From Cladorhizidae sp. MBARI D1340-BT2 (lineage: Eukaryota > Porifera > Demospongiae > Poecilosclerida > Cladorhizidae), in NCBI GenBank assembly GCA_028752905.1, contig JAQNBH010000133.1:110156-174155 (forward strand): a stretch of 64,000 nucleotides of DNA, read 5' to 3'. Below are positions 33,421-44,815 of the stretch, in pieces; position 1 is the first letter of the stretch; each line of letters begins with the position of its first letter. The notes below the pieces were generated by a model, which saw only the letters and a program-made list of their open reading frames with translations, was not told the DNA's origin and ran no database searches. The position numbers and the translations under genes were made by a program.

Positions 33421-36400
33421 CTTAATCCCATTCATCTCTAACTCTAGCCATTGCCCTATCCCTAGCTTGGCCCTGACCTTCCAAACCCTAACCCATCATT
33501 GTACAGGCCCTAACCCTAGTCATTGTCCAAGCCCTAACCTTAGTCATTGTCCAAGCCCTAACCTTAGTCATTGTCCAAGCCCTAACCATAGTCATTGTCC
33601 AAGCCCTAACCCTAACCCTAGCTATTGCCCTAGCCCTAGCCAATCCCTTGCCCCTGATCCTCCCAATCCTAACCTTAGTCATTGTCCAAGCCCTTACCCT
33701 AGTCATTGTCCAAGCCCTAACCCTAGTCATTGTCCAAGCCCTAACCTTAGTCATTGTCCAAGCCCTAACCTTAGTCATTGTCCAAGCCCTAACTTAGTCA
33801 TTGTCCAAGCCCTAACCCTAGTCATTGTCCAAGCCCTAACCCTAGTCGTTGTCCAAGCCCTAACCCTAGTCATTGTCCAAGCCCTAACCCTAACCCTAGC
33901 TATTGCCCTAGCCCTAGCCAATCCCTTGCCCCTGATCCTCCCAATCCTAACCTTAGTCATTGTCCAAGCCCTAACCTTAGTCATTGTCCAAGCCCTAACC
34001 CTAGTCATTGTCCAAGCCCTAACCTTAGTCATTGTCCAAGCCCTAACCTTAGTCATTGTCCAAGCCCTAACCTTAGTCATTGTCCAAGCCCATACCCTAG
34101 TCATTGTCCAAGCCCTAACCCTAGTCATTGTCCAAGCCCTAACCCTAGTCATTCTCCAAGCCCTAACCTTAGTCATTGTCCAAGCCCTAACCCTAGTCAT
34201 TGTCCAAGCCCTAACCCTAGTCATGGTCCAAGCCCTAACCCTAGTCATTGTCCAAGCCCTAACCCTAGTCATAATCCAAGCCCTAACACTAACCCTAGTC
34301 ATTGTCCAAGCCCTAACCTTAGTCATTGTCCAAGCCCTAACCTTAGTCATTGTCCAAGCCCTAACCTTAGTCATTGTCCAAGCCCTAACCCTAGTCATTG
34401 TCCAAGCCCTAACCCTAGTCATTGTCCAAGCCCTAACCCTAGTCATTCTCCAAGCCCTAACCTTAGTCATTGTCCAAGCCCTAACCCTAGTCATGGTCCA
34501 AGCCCTAACCGTAGTCATTGTCCAAGTCCTAACCCTAGTCATAATCCAAGCCCTAACACTAACCCTAGTCATTGTCCAGGCACTAACCCTAGTCATTGTC
34601 CAAGCCCTAACCTTAGTCATTGTCCAAGCCCTAACCCTAGTCATTGTCCAAGCCCTAACCTTAGTCATTGTCCAAGCCCTAACCTTAGTCATTGTCCAAG
34701 CCCTAACCTTAGTCATTGTCCAAGCCCTAACCCTAGTCATTGTCCAAGCCCTAACCCTAGTCATTGTCCAAGCCCTAACCCTAGTCATTCTCCAAGCCCT
34801 AACCTTAGTCATTGTCCAAGCCCTAACCCTAGTCATTGTCCAAGCCCTAACCCTAGTCATTGTCCAAGCCCTAACCCTAGTCATTGTCCAAGCCCTAACC
34901 CTAGTCATTGTCCAAGCCCTAACCATAGTCATAATCCAAGCCCTAACACTAACCCTAGTCATTGTCCAAGCCCTAACCTTAGTCATTGTCCAAGCCCTAA
35001 CCTTAGTCATTGTCCAAGCCCTAACCTTAGTCATTGTCCAAGCCCTAACCCTAGTCATTGTCCAAGCCCTAACCCTAGTCATTGTCCAAGCCCTAACCCT
35101 AGTCATTGTCCAAGCCCTAACCCTAGTCATTGTCCAAGCCCTAACCCTAGACATGGTCCAAGCCCTAACCCTAGTCATTGTCCAAGCCCTAACCCTAGTC
35201 ATTGTCCAAGCCCTAACCCTAGTCATGGTCCAAGCCCTAACCCTAGTCATTGTCCAAGCCCTAACCCTAGTCATGGTCCAAGCCCTAACCCTAGTCATTG
35301 TCCAAGCCCTAACCCTAATCATTGTCCAAGCCCTAACCCTAGTCATGGTCCAAGCCCTAACCCTAGTCATTGTCCAAGCCCTAACCCTAGTCATGGTCCA
35401 AGCCCTAACCCTAGTCATGGTCCAAGCCCTAACCCTAGTCATTGTCCAAGCCCTAACCCTAGTCATGGTCCAAGCCCTAACCCTAGTCATTGTCCAAGCC
35501 CTAACCCTAGTCATGGTCCAAGCCCTAACCCTAGTCATTGCCAAGCCCTAACCCTAGTCATTGTCCAAGCCCTAACCCTAGTCATTGTCCAAGCCCTAAC
35601 CCTAGTCATTGTCCAAGCCCTAACCCTAGTCATGGTCCAAGCCCTAACCCTAGTCATTGTCCAAGCCCTAACCCTAGTCATGGTCCAAGCCCTAACCCTA
35701 GTCATGGTCCAAATCCTAACCCTAGTCATTGTCCAAGCCCTTACCCTAATCATTGTCCAAGCCCTAACCCTAGTCATGGTCCAAGCCCTAACCCTAGTCA
35801 TTGTCCAAGCCCTAACCCTAGTCATGGTCCAAGCCCTAACCCTAGTCATGGTCCAAGCCCTAACCCTAGTCATTGTCCAAGCCCTAACCCTAGTCATGGT
35901 CCAAGCCCTAACCCTAGTCATTGTCCAAGCCCTAACCCTAGTCATGGTCCAAGCCCTAACCCTAGTCATTGCCAAGCCCTAATCCTAGTCATTGTCCAAG
36001 CCCTAACCCTAGTCATTGTCCAAGCCCTAACCCTAGTCATTGTCCAAGCCCTAACCCTAGTCATGGTCCAAGCCCTAACCCTAGTCATTGTCCAAGCCCT
36101 AACCCTAGTCATGGTCCAAGCCCTAACCCCAGTCATTGTCCAAGCCCTAACCCTAGTCATGGTCCAAGCCCTAACCCTAGTCATTGTCCAAGCCCTAACC
36201 CTAGTCATTGTCCAAGCCCTAACCCTAGTCATGGTCCAAGCCCTAACCCTAGTCATGGTCCAAGCCCTAACCCTAGTCATGGTCCAAGCCCTAACCCTAG
36301 TCATGGTCCAAGCCCTAACCCTAGTCATTGTCCAAGCCATAACCCTAGTCATTGTCCAAGCCCTAACCCTAGTCATTGTCCAAGACCTAACCCTAGTCAT

Positions 36401-39400
36401 TGTCCAAGCCCTATCCCTAGTCATTGTCCAAGCCATAACCCTAGTCATTGTCCAAGCCCTAACCCTAGTCATTGTCCAAGCCCTAACCCTAGTCATTGTC
36501 CAAGCCCTAACCTTAGTCATTGTCCAAGCCCTAACCCTAGTCATGGTCCAAGCCCTAACCCTAGTCATTGTCCAAGCCCTAACCCTAGTCATGGTCCAAG
36601 CCCTAACCCTAGTCATTGTCCAAGCCCTAACCCTAGTCAAGGTCCAAGCCCTAACCCTAGTCATTGTCCAAGCCCTAACCCTAGTCATTGTCCAAGCCCT
36701 AACCCTAGTCATGGTCCAAGCCCTAACCCTAGTCATTGTCCAAGCCCTAACCCTAGTCATTGTCCAAGCCCTAACCTTAGTCATTGTCCAAGCCCTAACC
36801 TTAGTCATTGTCCAAGCCCTAACCTTAGTCATTGTCCAAGCCCTAACCCTAGTCATTGTCCAAGCCCTAACCCTAGTCATTGTCCAAGCCCTGACCCTAG
36901 TCATTCTCCAAGCCCTAACCTTAGTCATTGTCCAAGCCCTAACCCTAGTCATTGTCCAAGCCCTAACCCTAGTCATTGTCCAAGCCCTAACCCTAGTCAT
37001 TGTCCAAGCCCTAACCCTAGTCATTGTCCAAGCCCTAACCATAGTCATAATCCAAGCCCTAACACTAACCCTAGTCATTGTCCAAGCCCTAACCTTAGTC
37101 ATTGTCCAAGCCCTAACCTTAGTCATTGTCCAAGCCCTAACCTTAGTCATTGTCCAAGCCCTAACCCTAGTCATTGTCCAAGCCCTAACCCTAGTCATTG
37201 TCCAAGCCCTAACCCTAGTCATTGTCCAAGCCCTAACCCTAGTCATTGTCCAAGCCCTAACCCTGGTCATGGTCCAAGCCCTAACCATAGTCATTGTCCA
37301 AGCCCTAACCCTAGTCATTGTCCAAGCCCTAACCCTAGTCATGGTCCAAGCCCTAACCCTAGTCATTGTCCAAGCCCTAACCCTAGTCATGGTCCAAGCC
37401 CTAACCCTAGTCATTGTCCAAGCCCTAACCCTAATCATTGTCCAAGCCCTAACCCTAGTCATGGTCCAAGCCCTAACCCTAGTCATTGTCCAAGCCCTAA
37501 CCCTAGTCATGGTCCAAGCCCTAACCCTAGTCATGGTCCAAGCCCTAACCCTAGTCATTGTCCAAGCCCTAACCCTAGTCATGGTCCAAGCCCTAACCCT
37601 AGTCATTGTCCAAGCCCTAACCCTAGTCATGGTCCAAGCCCTAACCCTAGTCATTGCCAAGCCCTAACCCTAGTCATTGTCCAAGCCCTAACCCTAGTCA
37701 TTGTCCAAGCCCTAACCCTAGTCATTGTCCAATCCCTAACCCTAGTCATGGTCCAAGCCCTAACCCTAGTCATTGTCCAAGCCCTAACCCTAGTCATGGT
37801 CCAAGCCCTAACCCTAGTCATGGTCCAAATCCTAACCCTAGTCATTGTACAAGCCCTAACCCTAATCATTGTCCAAGCCCTAACCCTAGTCATGGTCCAA
37901 GCCCTAACCCTAGTCATTGTCCAAGCCCTAACCCTAGTCATGGTCCAAGCCCTAACCCTAGTCATGGTCCAAGCCCTAACCCTAGTCATTGTCCAAGCCC
38001 TAACCCTAGTCATGGTCCAAGCCCTAACCCTAGTCATTGTCCAAGCCCTAACCCTAGTCATGGTCCAAGCCCTAACCCTAGTCATTGCCAAGCCCTAACC
38101 CTAGTCATTGTCCAAGCCCTAACCCTAGTCATTGTCCAAGCCCTAACCCTAGTCATTGTCCAAGCCCTAACCCTAGTCATGGTCCAAGCCCTAACCCTAG
38201 TCATTGTCCAAGCCCTAACCCTAGTCATGGTCCAAGCCCTAACCCCAGTCATTGTCCAAGCCCTAACCCTAGTCATGGTCCAAGCCCTAACCCTAGTCAT
38301 TGTCCAAGCCCTAACCCTAGTCATTGTCCAAGCCCTAACCCTAGTCATGGTCCAAGCCCTTACCCTAGTCATTGTCCAAGCCCTAACCTTAGTCATGGTC
38401 CAAGCCCTAACCCTAGTCATGGTCCAAGCCCTAACCCTAGTCATTGTCCAAGCCATAACCCTAGTCATTGTCCAAGCCCTAACCCTAGTCATTGTCCAAG
38501 ACCTAACCCTAGTCATTGTCCAAGCCCTAACCCTAGTCATTGTCCAAGCCATAACCCTAGTCATTGTCCAAGCCCTAACCCTAGTCATTGTCCAAGCCCT
38601 AACCCTAGTCATTGTCCAAGCCCTAACCTTAGTCATTGTCCAAGCCCTAACCCTAGTCATGGTCCAAGCCCTAACCCTAGTCATTGTCCAAGCCCTAACC
38701 CTAGTCATGGTCCAAGCTCTAACCCTAGTCATTGTCCAAGCCCTAACCCTAGTCATGGTCCAAGCCCTAACCCTAGTCATTGTCCAAGCCCTAACCCTAG
38801 TCATTGTCCAAGCCCTAACCCTAGTCATGGTCCAAGCCCTAACCCTAGTCATTGTCCAAGCCCTAACCCTAGTCATGGTCCAAGCCCTAACCCTAGTCAT
38901 GGTCCAAGCCCTAACCCTAGTCATTGTCCAAGCCATAACCCTAGTCATTGTCCAAGCCCTAACCCTAGTCATTGTCCAAGCCCTAACCCTAGTCATTGTC
39001 CAAGCCCTAACCCTAGTCATTGTCCAAGCCATAACCCTAGTCATTGTCCAAGCCCTAACCCTAGTCATTGTCCAAGCCCTAACCCTAGTCATTGTCCAAG
39101 CCCTAACCCTAGTCATGGTCCAAGCCCTAACCCTAGTCATTGTCCAAGCCCTAACCCTAGTCATGGTCCAAGCCCTAACCCTAGTCATGGTCCAAGCCCT
39201 AACCCTAGTCATTGTCCAAGCCCTAACCCTAGTCATGGTCCAAGCCCTAACCCTAGTCATTGTCCAAGCCCTAACCCTAGTCATGGTCCAAGCCCTAACC
39301 CTAGTCATTGTCCAAGCCCTAACCCTAGTCATGGTCCAAGCCCTAACCCTAGTCATTGCCAAGCCCTAACCCTAGTCATTGTCCAAGCCCTAACCCTAGT

Positions 39401-42112
39401 CATTGTCCAAGCCCTAACCCTAGTCATTGTCCAAGCCCTAACCCTAGTCATTGTCCAAGCCCTAACCCTAGTCATGGTCCAAGCCCTTACCCTAGTCATT
39501 GTCCAAGCCCTAACCCTAGTCATGGTCCAAGCCCTAACCCTAGTCATGGTCCAAGCCCTAACCCTAGTCATTGTCCAAGCCATAACCCTAGTCATTGTCC
39601 AAGCCCTAACCCTAGTCATTGTCCAAGACCTAACCCTAGTCATTGTCCAAGCCCTAACCCTAGTCATTGTCCAAGCCATAACCCTAGTCATTGTCCAAGC
39701 CCTAACCCTAGTCATTGTCCAAGCCCTAACCCTAGTCATTGTCCAAGCCCTAACCTTAGTCATTGTCCAAGCCCTAACCCTAGTCATGGTCCAAGCCCTA
39801 ACCCTAGTCATTGTCCAAGCCCTAACCCTAGTCATGGTCCAAGCCCTAACCCTAGTCATTGTCCAAGCCCTAACCCTAGTCATGGTCCAAGCCCTAACCC
39901 TAGTCATTGTCCAAGCCCTAACCCTAGTCATTGTCCAAGCCCTAACCCTAGTCATGGTCCAAGCCCTAACCCTAGTCATTGTCCAAGCCCTAACCCTAGT
40001 CATGGTCCAAGCCCTAACCCTAGTCATGGTCCAAGCCCTAACCCTAGTCATTGTCCAAGCCATAACCCTAGTCATTGTCCAAGCCCTAACCCTAGTCATT
40101 GTCCAAGCCCTAACCCTAGTCATTGTCCAAGCCCTAACCCTAGTCATTGTCCAAGCCATAACCCTAGTCATTGTCCAAGCCCTAACCCTAGTCATTGTCC
40201 AAGCCCTAACCCTAGTCATTGTCCAAGCCCTAACCCTAGTCATGGTCCAAGCCCTAACCCTAGTCATTGTCCAAGCCCTAACCCTAGTCATGGTCCAAGC
40301 CCTAACCCTAGTCATGGTCCAAGCCCTAACCCTAGTCATTGTCCAAGCCCTAACCCTAGTCATGGTCCAAGCCCTAACCCTAGTCATTGTCCAAGCCCTA
40401 ACCCTAGTCATGGTCCAAGCCCTAACCCTAGTCATGGTCCAAGCCCTAACCCTAGTCATGTTCCAAGCCCTAACCCTAGTCATTGTCCAAGCCATAACCC
40501 TAGTCATTGTCCAAGCCCTAACCCTAGTCATTGTCCAAGCCCTAACCCTAGTCATTGTCCAAGCCCTAACCCTAGTCATGGTCCAAGCCCTAACCCTAGT
40601 CATCGTCCAAGCCCTAACCCTAGTCATGGTCCAAGCCCTAACCCTAGTCATTGTCCAAGCCCTAACCCTAGTCATGGTCCAAGCCCTAACCCTAGTCATT
40701 GTCCAAGCCCTAACCCTAGTCATGGTCCAAGCCCTAACCCTAGTCATGGTCCAAGCCCTAACCCTAGTCATGGTCCAAGCCCTAACCCTAGTCATTGTCC
40801 AAGCCATAACCCTAGTCATTGTCCAAGCCCTAACCCTAGTCATTGTCCAAGCCCTAACCCTAGTCATTGTCCAAGCCCTAACCCTAGTCATGGTCCAAGC
40901 CCTAACCCTAGTCATGGTCCAAGCCCTAACCCTAGTCATTGTCCAAGCCCTAACCCTAGTCATGGTCCAAGCCCTAACCCTAGTCATTGTCCAAGCCCTA
41001 ACCCTAGTCATGGTCCAAGCCCTAACCCTAGTCATGGTCCAAGCCCTAACCCTAGTCATTGTCCAAGCCATAACCCTAGTCATTGTCCAAGCCCTAACCC
41101 TAGTCATTGTCCAAGCCCTAACCCTAGTCATGGTCCAAGCCCTAACCCTAGTCATTGTCCAAGCCCTAACCCTAGTCATGGTCCAAGCCCTAACCCTAGT
41201 CATGGTCCAAGCCCTAACCCTAGTCATTGTCCAAGCCCTAACCCTAGTCATGGTCCAAGCCCTAACCCTAGTCATTGTCCAAGCCCTAACCCTAGTCATG
41301 GTCCAAGCCCTAACCCTAGTCATGGTCCAAGCCCTAACCCTAGTCATGGTCCAAGCCCTAACCCTAGTCATTGTCCAAGCCATAACCCTAGTCATTGTCC
41401 AAGCCCTAACCCTAGTCATTGTCCAAGCCCTAACCCTAGTCATTGTCCAAGCCCTAACCCTAGTCATGGTCCAAGCCCTAACCCTAGTCATGGTCCAAGC
41501 CCTAACCCTAGTCATGGTCCAAGCCCTAACCCTAGTCATTGTCCAAGCCCTAACCCTAGTCATGGTCCAAGCCCTAACCCTAGTCATTGTCCAAGCCCTA
41601 ACCCTAGTCATGGTCCAAGCCCTAACCCTAGTCATGGTCCAAGCCCTAACCCTAGTCATGGTCCAAGCCCTAACCCTAGTCATTGTCCAAGCCATAACCC
41701 TAGTCATTGTCCAAGCCCTAACCCTAGTCATTGTCCAAGCCCTAACCCTAGTCATTGTCCAAGCCCTAACCCTAGTCATGGTCCAAGCCCTAACCCTAGT
41801 CATGGTCCAAGCCCTAACCCTAGTCATGGTCCAAGCCCTAACCCTAGTCATTGTCCAAGCCCTAACCCTAGTCATGGTCCAAGCCCTAACCCTAGTCATT
41901 GTCCAAGCCCTAACCCTAGTCATTGTCCAAGCCCTAACCCTAGTCATGGTCCAAGCCCTAACCCTAGTCATGGTCCAAGCCCTAACCCTAGTCATTGTCC
42001 AAGCCATAACCCTAGTCATTGTCCAAGCCCTAACCCTAGTCATTATCCAAGCCCTAAACCTAGTCATTATCCAAGCCCTAACCCTAGTCATTATCCAAGC
42101 CCTAAACCTGTA
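33421..42112. repeat. 24-bp satellite array, copy III (about 360 units)
   Basis: The lead-in to about 33960 has two copies of a divergent insert (TAGCTATTGCCCTAGCCC, then CCTGATCCTCCCAATCC; about 33607 and 33890) that is also seen once at 12908. Regular 24-bp units follow. CATTGCCAAG, one base shorter than CATTGTCCAAG, marks 35541, 35972, 37657, 38088 and 39359; the pairs 35541/35972 and 37657/38088 are 2,116 bp apart, as are ATAATCC variants at 34931 and 37047. From 40491 the GCCATAACC variant recurs at 312-bp intervals (13 units) with one 264-bp step. These one-base losses break every long frame, arguing against coding. Confidence 0.97.
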
Positions 42113-42316
42113 GTTAGAGCCTTATGAGGTAGATTAAATTGACACTACTAGAAGCCCTAAGGTCCTAACCCTAGTCATTGTCCAACCTCTGTCAAAGCCC
42201 TAAACTAGGTCCTACACAAGTCCTAACAATAACACACTTCACAAGATCTTGCTCTCCCCAGCTGCTCTAGTAAAGTATAGCCAAACATTGCTGCATCTAA
42301 CTTACCCACTCCCCAG
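42113..42316. other. spacer right of 24-bp array
   Basis: Mostly non-repetitive, with one decayed satellite unit (CCTAACCCTAGTCATTGTCC near 42164) and partial ones to about 42210. No open frame of note. Block C and the foldback element do not follow this array, unlike in copies I and II. Confidence 0.6.
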
Positions 42317-42645
42317 ATGCCCTACTAAAGTTGATAGCAGGGATATAGATTCATATTCACCAGCTGATCTACTAGAGTTGACAGCAGGGATGTAGATTCA
42401 TATTCACCAGCTGATCTACTAGAGTTGACAGCAGGGATGTAGATTCATATTCACCAGCTGATCTACTAGAGTTGACAGCAGGGATGTAGATTCATATTCA
42501 CCAGCTGATCTACTAGAGTTGACAGCAGGGATGTAGATTCATATTCACCAGCTGGTGTACTAGAGTTGACAGCAGGGATGTAGATTCATATTCACCAGCT
42601 GGTGTACTAGAGTTGACAGCAGGGATGTAGATTCATATTCACCAG
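42317..42645. repeat. 47-bp minisatellite (7 units)
   Basis: Units contain GTTGACAGCAGGGATGTAG, then ATTCATATTCACCAGCTG and ATCTACTAGA. CAGCTGATCT at 42361 and 42408 shows the 47-bp period. The last units read GCTGGTGTAC; the first has GATAGCAGGGATATAG. Confidence 0.93.
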
Positions 42646-43385
42646 TTCTTCCCTAAAAGGGATGCATGTAGCACACAGAAAGGTAACTGAGTTAATTAGA
42701 TACTCCTTAACAGATCTTGTAAATTCCTCAATGCCAGCTGCTAAAATAATTTTTGCGGTACTTGCAGGCTAGATAGTGTATGTATTTGGGGAATGGCTAA
42801 CAGTTGGTAGCTATAACTCAAGCCACAGCTTTGTTTCTTTACCAGCATACCTTCCTGGCTACAGGCTCAGGCAGCATTGTTTCTTTACCACCTAACCTCT
42901 AACCATAGTCAATGTCCAACCCCTAACCCTAGTCATTGTCAAGGCACTAACCTGTTCAAGGCCAAGCACTAATCAAAGTCATTATCCAGTCCCTAATCGT
43001 AGTCTTTGTCCAAGCTCGTTTAAAGCTAGGCCCTATGCATGGTCCAAGACCTACATACATGTACCTGTATCCCTAGTTATTAGTTATTGCCCAGTCCCAA
43101 ATCCTAGTCAAACTGTACAGTATAAACTTAACACTAGTCCTATTCCAAACCTTAACCCTAGTCATTGTCCATTGATTGGGTCAATCATTGGACAAAGTCT
43201 ACAATAACACTATTCATGGTCCAAGCCATAACCATAGTCATTGTCCAGACCATAATCCTAGTCATTTTCCAGGCACTAACCCTAGTCATTGTTGAAGATG
43301 AGCTTTCTCTGAAGAAGTGAGCAACTCCTTGCTAAAGGCAGGGTAAGCGACTTTCTTCCAGAAGCCAAATTCAATCTCCTCTTCG
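42646..43385. other. spacer with decayed satellite relics
   Basis: 42646-42890 has no recognised feature. From about 42895 to 43295 there are scattered, heavily mutated 24-bp-like units (for example CCCTAACCCTAGTCATTGTC near 42921, CCATAACCATAGTCATTGTC near 43225), separated by unrelated bases. They look like an old, eroded part of the same satellite family. Confidence 0.6.
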
Positions 43386-44505
43386 CTATTGGATACATGC
43401 AGTGCCACAGCTGGCATGTCAGGTATATAAGTGGTAGTCTACAGAGCTATTGGATGCAGTGCCACAGCTGGCATGTCAGGTATATAAGTGGTAGCCTACA
43501 GAGCTATTGGATACATGCAGTGCCACAGCTGGCATGTCAGGTATATAAGTGGTAGCCTACAGAGCTATTGGATACATGCAGTGCTACAGCTGGCATGTCA
43601 GGTATATAAGTGGTAGCCTACAGAGCTATTGGATACATGCAGTGCCACAGCTGGCATGTCAGGTATATAAGTGGTAGCCTACAGAGCTATTGGATACATG
43701 CAGTGCCACAGCTGACATGTCAGGTATATAAGTGGTAGCCTACAGAGCTATTGGATACATGCAGTGCCACAGCTGACATGTCAGGTATATAAGTGGTAGC
43801 CTACAGAGCTATTGGATACATGCAGTGCCACAGCTGGCATGTCAGGTATATAAGTGGTAGCCTACAGAGCTATTGGATACATGCAGTGGCATGTCAGGTA
43901 TATAAGTGGTAGCCTACAGAGCTATTGGATACATGCAGTGCCACAGCTGGCATGTCAGGTATATAAGTGGTAGCTATTGGATACATGCAGTGCCACAGCT
44001 GGCATGTCAGGTATATAAGTGGTAACCTACAGAGCTATTGGATACATGCAGTGCCACAGCTGGCATGTCAGGTATATAAGTGGTAGCCTACAGAGCTATT
44101 GGATACATGCAGTGCCACAGCTGACATGTCAGGTATATAAGTGGTAGCCTACAGAGCTATTGGATACATGCAGTGCCACAGCTGACATGTCAGGTATATA
44201 AGTGGTAGCCTACAGAGCTATTGGATACATGCAGTGCCACAGCTGGCATGTCAGGTATATAAGTGGTAGCCTACAGAGCTATTGGATACATGCAGTGGCA
44301 TGTCAGGTATATAAGTGGTAGCCTACAGAGCTATTGGATACATGCAGTGCCACAGCTGGCATGTCAGGTATATAAGTGGTAGCTATTGGATACATGCAGT
44401 GCCACAGCTGGCATGTCAGGTATATAAGTGGTAACCTACAGAGCTATTGGATACATGCAGTGCCACAGCTGGCATGTCAGGTATATACACTGTAAGTGGT
44501 AGCCT
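43386..44505. repeat. 61-bp minisatellite (about 19 units)
   Basis: Units contain AGCTATTGGATACATGCAGT, GCCACAGCTGGCATGTCAGG and TATATAAGTGGTAGCCTACAG. Shortened units (GCAGTGGCATG near 43883 and 44292, and GTGGTAGCTATTGG shortly after each) recur with the same order of GACATG and GTAACC variants, showing a roughly 410-bp higher-order repeat of about seven units. Confidence 0.93.
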
Positions 44506-44815
44506 ACAGAAAATAGTGCATTGTACACTTGTAATATGGCAGAGATGAATATGTGATTGTCCATATGCTTGGTTCCATGGAAACAACACTCCTATGTATG
44601 TATGTATATATGTATGTATGTATAATGTTTCACTTGCTTTTCTTTGAATAAGAGAGCCGCTTCACTTTCACCATTTCAAGGAACTGGTGGTAGCCATTGT
44701 CAGCTTTAGCTTGAGAGCTACAAGAATGAGAGGAAGCAAATATGCAACAAGTCAACATGGAAAAAGTTTTCCTTCACAAGCAAATTGGTGTTAAAAATAT
44801 GTTCTCCTACATTAA
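44506..44815. other. spacer with TATG microsatellite
   Basis: Contains a (TATG)n run at about 44593-44625. The rest is non-repetitive. An ATG at 44742 opens a frame that runs into the following array, with 26 non-repeat residues first (MQQVNMEKVFLHKQ...). It has no recognised domain or clear signal peptide, so I do not call a gene. Confidence 0.6.

Noticed and set aside
35538..42127. Proline-rich PSPNPSHC/PSPNPSHG frames resembling a structural repeat protein
   Set aside because: Frames start and stop at one-base-short units that were themselves duplicated, so the frame is not maintained. The same DNA is open as VIVQALTL and TMTRVRAW in other frames.
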